Assembly (NCBI GenBank): GCA_938044775.1
Contig: CALIOE010000001.1
Coordinates: 1-34,491 of the forward strand
DNA: 34,491 nucleotides
Direction: 5' to 3'
DNA from: an uncultured Rhizobiaceae group bacterium
GTDB lineage: Bacteria > Pseudomonadota > Alphaproteobacteria > Rhizobiales > Rhizobiaceae
The translations under genes and the position numbers were made by a program. Shown one piece after another: positions 16,807 through 24,999 of this stretch (the first letter of the stretch is position 1; each line of letters begins with the position of its first letter). Below the pieces are notes generated by a model. The model ran no database searches, was not told the origin of the DNA, and saw nothing but the letters and a program-made list of their open reading frames with translations.

Positions 16807-18642
16807 ATGGAGCGATTTTTCCGATTCTTTGAAGGCTTTGCTGACCCCTTCGCGTCCGACGGACCCGGGCGTCCCCAGTCGGGCGGTCTCGCCTTCATTC
16901 GACATTACGCCGGACAAATGAAAAGGCCGTTCCTGGTTATGCTTGCGTTGGGCGGTCTTACGGCTCTGGTTGAAGCAGCGCTGTTTGTCTTCGTCGGCTG
17001 GATTGTCGATATGATGAACGCTTCCGCACCGGAAACGCTGTTCAGTGATAACATGGTGACCCTGCTGGCGATGGCGGGGCTGGTTGCGATCCTCCGCGCC
17101 ATCATTGCTGTAGCCACCGCGGTCACAGAAGAGCAGGTTATCGTGCCGGGTTTCTTCAACATGGTACGCTGGCAGGCGCACAAAAGCATCACCCGCCAGG
17201 ATGTGTCGTTTTTCGACGATGAGATGGCCGGCCGGGTTGCAGCAAAGGTCTGGCAAGGCGGCCAGGCAGCTGGTGACTTTATGATCAGCTTGCTTCAGAT
17301 AATCTGGTTTATTGTTGTCTTCATTGCCACCAGCCTGATTGTTATTGCGGGGCTCGACTGGCGCATGTTGGTGCCGGTGCTGTTCTGGCTGGCACTTGTG
17401 GGAGCAATTGCCCGCTATACGATCCCGCGTATCCGTCAAATGGGGCGTGAAACTGCAGAGGCGGGCTCGGTTGTCAGCGGCCGCATGGTGGATGGGTACT
17501 CCAACATACGTACCGTCAAGCTCTATGGCGCAGAGGGCGCTAACGATGAGTTCGTCAAGAGAGCCTGGGACGAGTTTCTGGCAAAGATTCGTCGCTTCAC
17601 ACGGTGGATTGCCACCATGCGTATTGCCTTCCAGTGTGTTTCCAGCGTGATGCTGGTGATCATAGCTGGGTTGGCACTCTGGCTCTACACTAAGCGTCAT
17701 CTCAGTGCCGGCGAGGTAACAGTTGTCCTGGCGCTTTGCCTGCGTCTCAACCTTTTGCTTGGTCGACTTCTGGGCCTACTCAACGGGTTGTTCCGCAATT
17801 TTGGAACGGTGCAGAATTCTGCTGCTCTGATTGCGAAGCAGCCCCAAATTGTCGATCGGCCGGACGCGGTCGAAATGAGCACGAGCCGGGGAGGTGTCGC
17901 CTTCCGCAATATTCACTTCGCGTATGCATCCAGCAAAGCCATCATTGACGGTCTGACATTGGACATACCTCCGGGTCAGAGACTGGGAATTGTCGGTAAG
18001 TCAGGTGCCGGCAAAAGCACACTAATGAATCTGCTTCTTCGGTTTCACGATCTTCAAAGCGGTACAATCGAAATCGACGGGATCGACATTGCCGGTGTGA
18101 CGCAACATTCCCTCCGGAGTCAGATGGGCATTGTGACTCAGGATACCGCTCTGCTGCACCGATCCATCCGCGACAATATTGCTTACGGGCGGCGCAGTGC
18201 ATCCGATGACGCAGTAATTCGGGCGGCAAAGCGTGCCAAAGCCCATGATTTCATAGTCGATCTGCAGGATGTCAAAGGCCGCCGGGCCTATGAGACGCAT
18301 GTGGGCGAGCGAGGGGTCAAACTATCCGGCGGTCAGCGCCAGCGCATTGCCCTGGCCCGGGTGTTTCTGAAAGACGCCCCGATTTTGTTGCTGGACGAGG
18401 CAACATCGTCGCTCGATTCCGAGGTGGAAGCGGCAATTCAGGAACATCTCGAGGAACTGATGGAGGGAAAGACGGTTATAGCGATCGCGCACCGGTTGTC
18501 CACGATCGCCCATCTGGAGCGGCTGATTGTGGTTGAAGACGGGGCTATTGTGGAGGACGGCAATCACAAGACGCTGCTGAAAAAAGGTGGGCGGTATGCG
18601 AAGCTCTGGGAGAGGCAGTCCGGCGGGTTTCTTAACGGATAG
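16807..18642 (+). CDS. ABC exporter half-transporter 3 (membrane domain fused to ATPase)
   Basis: This 611-residue protein is the third paralogue in the cassette. The N-terminal FFEGFADPF matches the motif in the other two. The ATPase domain has Walker A GKSGAGKST at about 397, the Q-loop in IVTQDTALLHRSIRDNIAYG, LSGGQRQRIALARV, Walker B ILLLDEATSSLD and AHRLST, so it is also complete. The sequence is somewhat more divergent (ATSSLD rather than ATSALD, and GKST rather than GKTT). The ATG at 16807 aligns with the other two starts; a TTG three codons earlier at 16798 is possible. The gap after transporter 2 is 43 bases with no terminator visible, so one transcript is likely. It converges on the hydrolase gene 23 bases away. 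Confidence 0.92.
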   Translation: MERFFRFFEGFADPFASDGPGRPQSGGLAFIRHYAGQMKRPFLVMLALGGLTALVEAALFVFVGWIVDMMNASAPETLFSDNMVTLLAMAGLVAILRAIIAVATAVTEEQVIVPGFFNMVRWQAHKSITRQDVSFFDDEMAGRVAAKVWQGGQAAGDFMISLLQIIWFIVVFIATSLIVIAGLDWRMLVPVLFWLALVGAIARYTIPRIRQMGRETAEAGSVVSGRMVDGYSNIRTVKLYGAEGANDEFVKRAWDEFLAKIRRFTRWIATMRIAFQCVSSVMLVIIAGLALWLYTKRHLSAGEVTVVLALCLRLNLLLGRLLGLLNGLFRNFGTVQNSAALIAKQPQIVDRPDAVEMSTSRGGVAFRNIHFAYASSKAIIDGLTLDIPPGQRLGIVGKSGAGKSTLMNLLLRFHDLQSGTIEIDGIDIAGVTQHSLRSQMGIVTQDTALLHRSIRDNIAYGRRSASDDAVIRAAKRAKAHDFIVDLQDVKGRRAYETHVGERGVKLSGGQRQRIALARVFLKDAPILLLDEATSSLDSEVEAAIQEHLEELMEGKTVIAIAHRLSTIAHLERLIVVEDGAIVEDGNHKTLLKKGGRYAKLWERQSGGFLNG

Positions 18643-18665
18643 GAGAACCGTCGACTTAAGCAACC

Positions 18666-19607
18666 TCAAAGGGCAGTCTGATCGGGATGCGCCGTTGGGT
18701 TCCTGTCGCTCAGAAAGTTGGCGATCACGGGCACAAGATCGCCCACATGAAGCAGCGGTACGTGGCCCTGCCCACTGGCGATCTTAATACGAAGACCCGA
18801 ATGAGCCTTTGCCATTTGATCGCTGATCGGCTGAGTCACCATGGCGGAGTTTTCACCTCTGATGAGCAATACCGGTCGTTTTGCCAATATGGCCCATTCA
18901 GGCCACAGGTCTTCTTGCTCACCTTCGAAATCAATTGACGAAAAATCGTCGAACAGGGGCTTGTCGATGCTTGGTACAGGCGTCCCATTATGATCTTGCC
19001 ACTGGATCCGGCTCAACTCTTCCCAATCAGTATCTGACAACGCAGGAAAGTCTTGCCCCTTTAAGTCTCTTAGAACACTTAAGGCCTGTTCCCAGTCTTT
19101 GGGCTGAGTGGCGCGGTGAAATGTCGTTTTGGAACGCGCGATGCCAACGCCATCGAACAGGGGGGCACCGTCATTCAAGATCAGTTTGCGGATCATACCT
19201 GGTCGTTTTGGCGTCGTCAGCAACGCGATGAGGGCTGAATGGCCGCTGGCCAATAGGTCGAAATGATGCAGACCCAACGCATCGCAAAAGCTGATCACAT
19301 CATCGGAGTCGGAGGCGTAAGCCAGCCCACCGCTGGCAATATCGTAAGACAAGCCGCGGCCACGCAGATCAAAGGTGAAGACACGCGCAGGTCCATTTTT
19401 CTCGGCCAGAAGCCGAAGGACGCCGCGCTGATATTCGAGACCGCAACCAGAGACTTGTGGCAAGGCAACCAGGTCCCGTCTGCCGGGGGCAGGCGTTTCA
19501 ATTTGGTAGCGATATCCATGGAGTATGGCGCCGTCCGTCATAGAAGCCCGCACAGTGGTTCGGATAACTTCCTGGTCGTCGACTGCGAAACGTTCGACCG
19601 TGCTCAT
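18666..19607 (-). CDS. Alpha/beta hydrolase
   Basis: This 313-residue alpha/beta-fold hydrolase has VFTFDLRGRGLS at about 77-87 before the nucleophile elbow SGHSALIAL, with the nucleophile serine at residue 124 (GHSAL replaces the commoner GHSMG). Then come LLIRGENSAMV, where the acid residue is expected, and GQGHVPLLH with the catalytic histidine near the C-terminus. The substrate is not evident. Its ATG overlaps the stop of the lytic transglycosylase gene by ATGA (19604-19607), so the two are probably co-translated. That link may point to a cell-envelope or recycling role, but this is inference from position only. Confidence 0.87.
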   Translation of the reverse strand: MSTVERFAVDDQEVIRTTVRASMTDGAILHGYRYQIETPAPGRRDLVALPQVSGCGLEYQRGVLRLLAEKNGPARVFTFDLRGRGLSYDIASGGLAYASDSDDVISFCDALGLHHFDLLASGHSALIALLTTPKRPGMIRKLILNDGAPLFDGVGIARSKTTFHRATQPKDWEQALSVLRDLKGQDFPALSDTDWEELSRIQWQDHNGTPVPSIDKPLFDDFSSIDFEGEQEDLWPEWAILAKRPVLLIRGENSAMVTQPISDQMAKAHSGLRIKIASGQGHVPLLHVGDLVPVIANFLSDRNPTAHPDQTAL

Positions 19608-21694
19608 GAGCCGGGCGTACCCGCCGTAATGTCAGTCTCGATAGCGAGTTTACCGCCCTGCAGGCGGGATTTGTAGACCTGATAGTTCTCCATGACGCGC
19701 TGTACATAATTGCGGGTTTCGGAAAACGGCAATTGTTCAACCCAGTCGATCGCGAAGTCGGGGGACTTTCCGCGAGGATCACCAAAACGCTTTAGCCAGT
19801 TTGCTGCCCGGCTGGGGCCTGCATTGTAGGCTGCCAGCGTCAGAATATAGGAGCCGCCAAAACGTGCTTTCTGCTGCTCGAAATAGGCCGTGCCGAGCCG
19901 TGCGTTATAGGCGCCGTCCGAGACCAGCTTTTTGCGCGAATAGGAAACCCCCACTTTGCGTGCCATGCTTTTCGCTGTGGCTGGAATCAGTTGCAGCAAT
20001 CCAAGGGCGTTTGCTGAAGAAACGGCGTCGACCTGAAATGTGCTTTCCTGACGGGCAATGGCGTAAGCGAGTGCCAGCCCGGCACCACTGGTTTTGGTCG
20101 ATCTCGGTATCGCGCCGACAGGATAGGCCAGGGTGTCGACGCTCAACCGGCGGTTAAATCCCTGTTTACCGACCTGTAGGGCCAGCTGGTAGTCACCTTT
20201 TCGCTCTGCCCGCGCTGCCAGAAGAGCCAATTCGCCTGGGCTTTCCAGGTTACGTCCGAGGAAATGGTAGATGGTTCGTGCGCGGCGGTGGTGACCCGCA
20301 GATTCCAGCTTTGCAATTGCCTGTACAAGCTCGTAGCGCGTGAATTGCGCTCTTTCACGGCCGGTTGGGGCCGGGCGCGAGACATTGATCCGCGTCTGGC
20401 CCAACCGCCGGGTTGCAAGCTGGCCATAATAGGTGGTGTCGTGGCGTGCTGCCGCGGCAAAGCTCTTGCTGGCGGCTGCATCATTTCCCGCGCGCTGCTG
20501 AGCACGACCCAGCCAGTAATAGCCCCGCGAAATGCTGAGCGGCGTTGTCGCCATTTCCAGCAGTCGCTTGAAGTGACGCGCTGCCGTTCCGGTATCGCCA
20601 AGTTTCCGCAACGCAATCCAGCCAGCATAGAATTCTGAATCTATCCGCTTTGTGGTCGATATTGGTGTGTTGTGGGCCGCGAGGCGGTAGGCGGTTTTGG
20701 GCGCGCCGGACTCCAGAAGATCGCTCGCCAAAATCCGCTGTTCGATCCAGTAATTGTCACGCGCGGCGTCTGGAATATTGCGCACCGAAGCGGCTAGCAG
20801 CGTTGATGCGGCATCGCTCAGTTTGCCTTGCCTGCGCAGATGCCGGGCTTTCGAGAAGAGGTAGTTTGCATCGCGCCGCTGCGAAGCCGGCACAGCTCTC
20901 AGCCGCCTCCCGGCGTCTCTTTGCTTACGCTCAACCGATGCCCTTGCCGCCACCAGACGCGTGGCTCCGGCAAGGCCTGCGATACGGGTCGCACCGCGAA
21001 TGCGCCGGTTGGCAAGAAGAAACTCAACCCGGGCGCGGTGATCTTCGCGGGTAAGTGCTGATTTGAAGGTTCTGAGGATCGAATTCTCGTGCGCCGCCAG
21101 TTTGTTGTTTCGCCATACAGGCGCAAGGACTTTGCGCGCTGCGGCGCTTGACCCAGCCTTCAAGTGGGCCTTTGCCAGAGCGATGGCGGCATCGACGGTC
21201 TCGGGGGCAGACGCGCTGAAGGCAACACGCAACGCTTCGCCGCCTGTTTCGCGAGCCAATGCGCGCTCGACGTTTTCGCGTATCTTTCTGGATGCGGGCC
21301 AATCCGCCAGGTCGTGGGCGATGCCAGCCAGTGTCGTGGCATCAACACCGCGCCCATTAAGGGCGATGACCCAGGCCAGGGTCTTTCGCTCCAGACCACC
21401 AGCCGACAGCCGCATACGCGAAGACAAAGCCGTTTTCATGTCACCTTTGGCAACCGCATCCAGCCCGGTTTTGAGTGTGCGGGACGCTGCAGAAAAGTCT
21501 ACTTTTCCAGCCGATGTTGCGCCCCGCGCCAGACCTGCCGAACTCGCATATGTGCCCTTGGAAGCTGAATGGGCCGCACCAGTCATTGGCAGTGCCATCA
21601 CGCCAGCGAGCCCGCAGGCCAACAGAGCTTTGGATTTGCTGGATTTGCTGGATTTGCGGGATATATTCGAAACTGTAGTCACCATGCTGGTCAT
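19604..21694 (-). CDS. Soluble lytic murein transglycosylase
   Basis: This 696-residue periplasmic protein cleaves peptidoglycan glycan strands with formation of 1,6-anhydro-MurNAc. It starts with a signal peptide: a basic n-region, the hydrophobic core ALLACGLAGVMALPM and a probable cut near AHSA. A long helical repeat region follows, with SLT70-like superhelical character. The C-terminal SLT catalytic domain has the glutamate in IARQESTF, then NALGLLQLIPATAKSMA and LAAYNAGPSRAANWLKRFGDPR, the standard motif order. The ATG at 21694 has AGGG eight bases upstream; a GTG two codons earlier and another ATG at 21685 exist. A 9-bp tandem repeat lies in the signal peptide n-region. It is followed by the coupled hydrolase gene. 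Confidence 0.93.
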   Translation of the reverse strand: MTSMVTTVSNISRKSSKSSKSKALLACGLAGVMALPMTGAAHSASKGTYASSAGLARGATSAGKVDFSAASRTLKTGLDAVAKGDMKTALSSRMRLSAGGLERKTLAWVIALNGRGVDATTLAGIAHDLADWPASRKIRENVERALARETGGEALRVAFSASAPETVDAAIALAKAHLKAGSSAAARKVLAPVWRNNKLAAHENSILRTFKSALTREDHRARVEFLLANRRIRGATRIAGLAGATRLVAARASVERKQRDAGRRLRAVPASQRRDANYLFSKARHLRRQGKLSDAASTLLAASVRNIPDAARDNYWIEQRILASDLLESGAPKTAYRLAAHNTPISTTKRIDSEFYAGWIALRKLGDTGTAARHFKRLLEMATTPLSISRGYYWLGRAQQRAGNDAAASKSFAAAARHDTTYYGQLATRRLGQTRINVSRPAPTGRERAQFTRYELVQAIAKLESAGHHRRARTIYHFLGRNLESPGELALLAARAERKGDYQLALQVGKQGFNRRLSVDTLAYPVGAIPRSTKTSGAGLALAYAIARQESTFQVDAVSSANALGLLQLIPATAKSMARKVGVSYSRKKLVSDGAYNARLGTAYFEQQKARFGGSYILTLAAYNAGPSRAANWLKRFGDPRGKSPDFAIDWVEQLPFSETRNYVQRVMENYQVYKSRLQGGKLAIETDITAGTPGS
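21631..21657. repeat. Three exact tandem copies of a 9-base unit (TGGATTTGC)
   Basis: The unit occurs at 21631-21639, 21640-21648 and 21649-21657 without mismatch. It lies in the signal-peptide-coding part of the lytic transglycosylase gene and encodes the Ser-Lys-Ser run of the n-region on the minus strand. The unit length is a multiple of three, so copy-number change would keep the frame. Confidence 0.95.
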
Positions 21695-21795
21695 AAGCAC
21701 AACCCTGTCGCGGCAAATTTAAGGCGGTGGAGCAGCAAGATTAGGGGCTTTTTGCTGCGCAGACCTCAATCTGCCGGAAAGGTGTGAATCCCCTG

Positions 21796-21810
21796 TTAAC
21801 GAAAGGTTAC
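21796..21810. promoter_or_regulatory. CtrA-box-like site in the lytic transglycosylase / dapA intergenic region
   Basis: The sequence reads TTAA, seven bases, then TTAC, one base off the CtrA consensus TTAA-N7-TTAA of alphaproteobacteria. It sits about 100 bases upstream of the divergent lytic transglycosylase start and 150 bases upstream of dapA. Short degenerate matches arise by chance, so this is only a candidate. Confidence 0.25.
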
Positions 21811-21963
21811 GAACCGGGTCTCAATTTTAGCAGTCAGCCACATCAATTAGCGGCGTCTCTGCCACGCCTGTAGTTGAACCATTGCGGATGTTGCGCTTCG
21901 GGGCTAAGTCATCGCAACGATTTTGAACGTGCGCTGTCACGTTGGATGTTTCGGGAGTTTTCT

Positions 21964-22857
21964 GTGTCCTACAAGCGTTTTCATGGCTCTAATACGGCCC
22001 TCGTAACCCCTTTTGCGGCAGACGGTTCGCTCGACGAGAAGGCTTTCGCCGAATTCGTTGAGTGGCAGATTTCCCAGGGAACCGATGGCCTTGTGCCGGT
22101 GGGCACGACTGGAGAGTCTCCCACACTTACCCACGAGGAGCACAAGCGTGTTGTCGAGATTTGTGTAGACGTGGCCGCCGGGCGCGTTCCGGTTATGGCC
22201 GGAGCGGGTTCCAACAACACGGCCGCCAGCATTGAATTTGTCGAGCATGCAGAAAACGTTGGCGCGGATGCGGTTCTGGTCGTCACTCCATATTACAATA
22301 AGCCCAATCAGCGGGGCCTGAAGGCGCATTTCGAGGCTGTTGCGAAGGCAACCAGCCTGCCGCTCTACATCTATAACATCCCGCCGCGCTCGATAATCGA
22401 CATGACGCCGGAAACGATGGGTGACCTGGCCCGCGATCACAAGAACATTGTAGGCGTCAAGGATGCGACCGCCAATGTGGTGCGGGTCAGCGAACAACGC
22501 ATGACCTGTGGAGCGGATTTTATTCAGCTTTCGGGTGAGGACGCCTCGGCGCTTGGCTTTAATGCCCATGGGGGAACCGGCTGTATCTCGGTCACGGCAA
22601 ACGTTGCACCAGCGTTGTGCTCACAGTTTCAGCGCGCTATGGCCGACGGAGATTGGCAAAACGCACTTTCGTTGCAGGATCGCCTGATGCCGCTGCACAA
22701 AGCTCTGTTCATCGAACCCAATCCCGGTGGCGCAAAATTTGCCCTTTCGCTGCTCGGCAAGATGGAAAATGGCCAGCGTTTGCCAATGGTGCCGATCGAA
22801 GCGTCCACACAGACGACCATTCGTGAAGCCATGGTGCATGCCGGGCTGATCAACTGA
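21964..22857 (+). CDS. dapA: 4-hydroxy-tetrahydrodipicolinate synthase
   Basis: This 297-residue class I aldolase condenses pyruvate with aspartate semialdehyde, the first committed step to meso-diaminopimelate and lysine. Seen: GTTGESPTL at about 47-55 with the catalytic Thr pair, [10 protein letters not shown] at about 110-119, tyrosine 137 in IYNIPPR and the Schiff-base lysine 166 in [10 protein letters not shown]. The GTG at 21964 has a strong GGGAG six bases upstream and gives the usual family N-terminus, so I prefer it to the more upstream start at 21874 or the ATG at 21946. It is followed by smpB 21 bases downstream. Its product supplies peptidoglycan cross-linking, fitting the neighbouring transglycosylase. 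Confidence 0.96.
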   Translation: MSYKRFHGSNTALVTPFAADGSLDEKAFAEFVEWQISQGTDGLVPVGTTGESPTLTHEEHKRVVEICVDVAAGRVPVMAGAGSNNTAASIEFVEHAENVGADAVLVVTPYYNKPNQRGLKAHFEAVAKATSLPLYIYNIPPRSIIDMTPETMGDLARDHKNIVGVKDATANVVRVSEQRMTCGADFIQLSGEDASALGFNAHGGTGCISVTANVAPALCSQFQRAMADGDWQNALSLQDRLMPLHKALFIEPNPGGAKFALSLLGKMENGQRLPMVPIEASTQTTIREAMVHAGLIN

Positions 22858-22878
22858 GAGGCATGAAAAGCTCTGGCA

Positions 22879-23355
22879 ATGGCAAAGAAGAAGGCTGAAA
22901 CACGCGGCAAAACCATCGCGGAGAACCGTAAGGCGCGCTACAACTTTGCTATTGAGGACACGTTTGAGGCGGGTCTGATGCTGGTTGGAACCGAGGTCAA
23001 GGCGCTGCGCAGTGGCAAAGCCAACATCGCCGAGAGCTATGTAAGCCATGAGAATGCCGAATTGTGGCTGATCAACTGCCATATTCCGGAATATGTCCAG
23101 GCCAACCGGTTCAACCACGAGCCCCGCCGGCCCCGCAAGCTTTTGATGTCACGTCGCGACATAGACCGGCTCTCTCAGTCAATTGCTCGAGACGGCATGA
23201 CGTTGGTTCCCTTGAAACTCTATTTCAATGAACGCGGTATTGCCAAACTGCAAATCGCGTTAGCGAAGGGCAAGAAGGTTCACGACAAGCGCGAAACCGA
23301 AAAGAGACGCGATTGGAACCGAGAGAAAGCGCGGTTGTTGAGAGATCGGGGTTGA
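22879..23355 (+). CDS. smpB: SsrA-binding protein SmpB
   Basis: This 158-residue protein binds tmRNA and delivers it to stalled ribosomes for trans-translation. The central beta-barrel motifs are typical: [20 protein letters not shown], then [10 protein letters not shown] and [20 protein letters not shown]. The basic C-terminal tail ([18 protein letters not shown]) matches the tail that inserts into the ribosomal decoding centre. It lies between dapA and a GNAT gene that starts three bases after its stop. The tmRNA gene itself is not seen in this window. Confidence 0.97.
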   Translation: MAKKKAETRGKTIAENRKARYNFAIEDTFEAGLMLVGTEVKALRSGKANIAESYVSHENAELWLINCHIPEYVQANRFNHEPRRPRKLLMSRRDIDRLSQSIARDGMTLVPLKLYFNERGIAKLQIALAKGKKVHDKRETEKRRDWNREKARLLRDRG

Positions 23356-23358
23356 GAC

Positions 23359-23832
23359 TTGTTCTGGACAATTGAGGAAGCGCCAGGGGACACAGACTTC
23401 AAACTGCTGCTCACCTTTCTTCATCAGGCATTTGCCTATATGGACGATCGCATCGATCCGCCCTCATCGCTGCATCGCATGACCGCCACGACACTTGGCA
23501 AAAAGGCTGAGCGCGAAAGGCTCTTTCTCGTTCGCGATGGCGGTCAACTGGCCGGTTGCATGTTTTGCCGCGCAGAAACCGACCACCTCTATGTCGGCAA
23601 GGTGGCAGTGTGTCCGACGCTTCAGGGAAGGGGGATTGGGAGAGCACTGTTTGCCAACGCGTTTGCCTTGGCATCAGAACTCGGCCTGAATGCGCTGGAG
23701 CTGGAGACACGCATTGAACTGACTGAAAATCAACGGGCGTTTCAGCGGCTGGGGTTCGAAAAGATCGCAGAGAGCGCTCACCGCGGCTACGCGAGACCAA
23801 CGAGTATCCGCATGCGAGCCGCCGTGAGGTAG
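23359..23832 (+). CDS. GNAT-family N-acetyltransferase
   Basis: This 157-residue GNAT protein has the acetyl-CoA-binding signature VAVCPTLQGRGIGRALFANAF and the C-terminal LELETRIELTENQRAFQRLGFEKI stretch. The substrate is unknown. The start is inferred as TTG at 23359; the GGGGT before it overlaps the smpB stop, suggesting coupling with smpB. It is convergent with acpS, with only 13 bases between the stop codons and no terminator visible. Confidence 0.87.
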   Translation: MFWTIEEAPGDTDFKLLLTFLHQAFAYMDDRIDPPSSLHRMTATTLGKKAERERLFLVRDGGQLAGCMFCRAETDHLYVGKVAVCPTLQGRGIGRALFANAFALASELGLNALELETRIELTENQRAFQRLGFEKIAESAHRGYARPTSIRMRAAVR

Positions 23833-23845
23833 ATGTGATCGGGCC

Positions 23846-24238
23846 TTAAATTGCTTCGATCACCACAAACGCCTGCGCCAGCGGAAAGTCGTCTGTGATC
23901 GTGAGGTGGATATTTGCGGTCATGCCTGTGGGCACAATGGTTTCAAGTCTTACGAGTGCACCGCCCGTCAAACTGACGGTAGGTTGCCCTGTTGGCAGGT
24001 TTACCACACCCATATCGCGCCAGAAGACGCCGTGACTCAGACCGGTGCCCAGCGCTTTTGAACAGGCTTCCTTGGCCGCAAAGCGCTTTGCATAAGATGC
24101 AGCCCGCATTCTGCGGCGGTCAGATTTCGCGCGCTCGATTTCTGTGAAAACCCGGTGCGTAAACCTGTCGCCGAAGCGTTCCAGAGATTTTTCAATCCGG
24201 CGAATATCGATAAGATCGCTGCCCAGGCCAATAATCAC
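23846..24238 (-). CDS. acpS: Holo-[acyl-carrier-protein] synthase
   Basis: This 130-residue phosphopantetheinyl transferase loads the 4'-phosphopantetheine arm of CoA onto acyl carrier protein. The family motifs are [15 protein letters not shown], with aspartate 8 at the metal site, and [18 protein letters not shown], with glutamate 57. The start is GTG at 24238 and overlaps the stop of the DUF2062 gene by GTGA, so the two are probably co-translated. In most alphaproteobacteria acpS stands directly before lepB-rnc-era-recO. Here that block is more than 5 kb away, on the other strand. Confidence 0.95.
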   Translation of the reverse strand: MIIGLGSDLIDIRRIEKSLERFGDRFTHRVFTEIERAKSDRRRMRAASYAKRFAAKEACSKALGTGLSHGVFWRDMGVVNLPTGQPTVSLTGGALVRLETIVPTGMTANIHLTITDDFPLAQAFVVIEAI

Positions 24239-24888
24239 TGCAGGACCCCCTTTTCAGGCAATGCTGATTTGTCTGCCAGCTGTTTGGCCCGGTCGCGGAT
24301 CTCTGTTGCCTTACGCATCAGACGCTCGCGTCGACTTTCTCGGAAAACGCCGGCTGCTCGTCTTGTCAGCAAATAGATCGGAACGCTGACCAGAGTCCCG
24401 ACAATGGCCCCGCCGATCAGCATCGGATACAGGATCGGGATCCAGATGTTTGACAATCCGGCCAGCGCTGCACCGCCATCGAGCGCCCAGCAGGCCTGAA
24501 ATATCTTTGCCATCGCTTCGCCGAGAGCTGGCGGTTCTCCGCCGTGATAACTGGTGCCGAGCAACCAGGTTCCGGTTCCATAGGTTGCTGCCCAGATGAA
24601 TGGAAAGGTCAGCGGGTTCCCCACGAAGGTACCAAGCGCTGAAGCGATCAGGTTGCCTCGCAAGAGCCAGGCGAGGATGAAAGCTATGATGAAATGCAGG
24701 CCCATAAACGGTGTAAAGGAGGTGAACGCCCCGACAGCAACACCGGCGGCCACTGCATGAGGTGACGCTGTCAAGCGCATGATCCGCTTAGTCACATATT
24801 GAGTTGAACGAAGCCATGATCGGCGCGGCCATAGCCACACACGAAACTGTTCCATCCAGGATGGTGGCTTGTTCCGTTTCAGTAACAT
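24235..24888 (-). CDS. DUF2062 domain membrane protein
   Basis: This 217-residue protein has a basic N-terminus ([22 protein letters not shown]) and then two hydrophobic regions separated by a [14 protein letters not shown] loop that is typical of DUF2062. A third hydrophobic stretch lies near residue 160-185 ([21 protein letters not shown]). The C-terminal tail is charged. Its function is not established. It follows rsh at a distance of 111 bases and overlaps acpS by GTGA, an order (rsh-DUF2062-acpS) that is recurrent in Hyphomicrobiales. Confidence 0.9.
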   Translation of the reverse strand: MLLKRNKPPSWMEQFRVWLWPRRSWLRSTQYVTKRIMRLTASPHAVAAGVAVGAFTSFTPFMGLHFIIAFILAWLLRGNLIASALGTFVGNPLTFPFIWAATYGTGTWLLGTSYHGGEPPALGEAMAKIFQACWALDGGAALAGLSNIWIPILYPMLIGGAIVGTLVSVPIYLLTRRAAGVFRESRRERLMRKATEIRDRAKQLADKSALPEKGVLQ

Positions 24889-24999
24889 ACTCTGAACTCA
24901 ACTCCAGCGGGCATTTACCTTGCCTCTTAGATCCGTTTAGCGGATTTCCCTTAACATCGCGTTTGTGTTTTGCCCGTGACCAAGTGCACAATCCAATTT

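Noticed and set aside
16555..17700. Long open frame (381 codons) on the minus strand
   Set aside because: It lies antisense to the second and third ABC transporters, whose products have complete family motifs; the antisense translation has low complexity and no recognisable domain.
21732..21758. Inverted repeat GCAGCAA / TTGCTGC upstream of the lytic transglycosylase
   Set aside because: Seven pairs with a 13-base loop and no T run; too weak to call a terminator or riboswitch.
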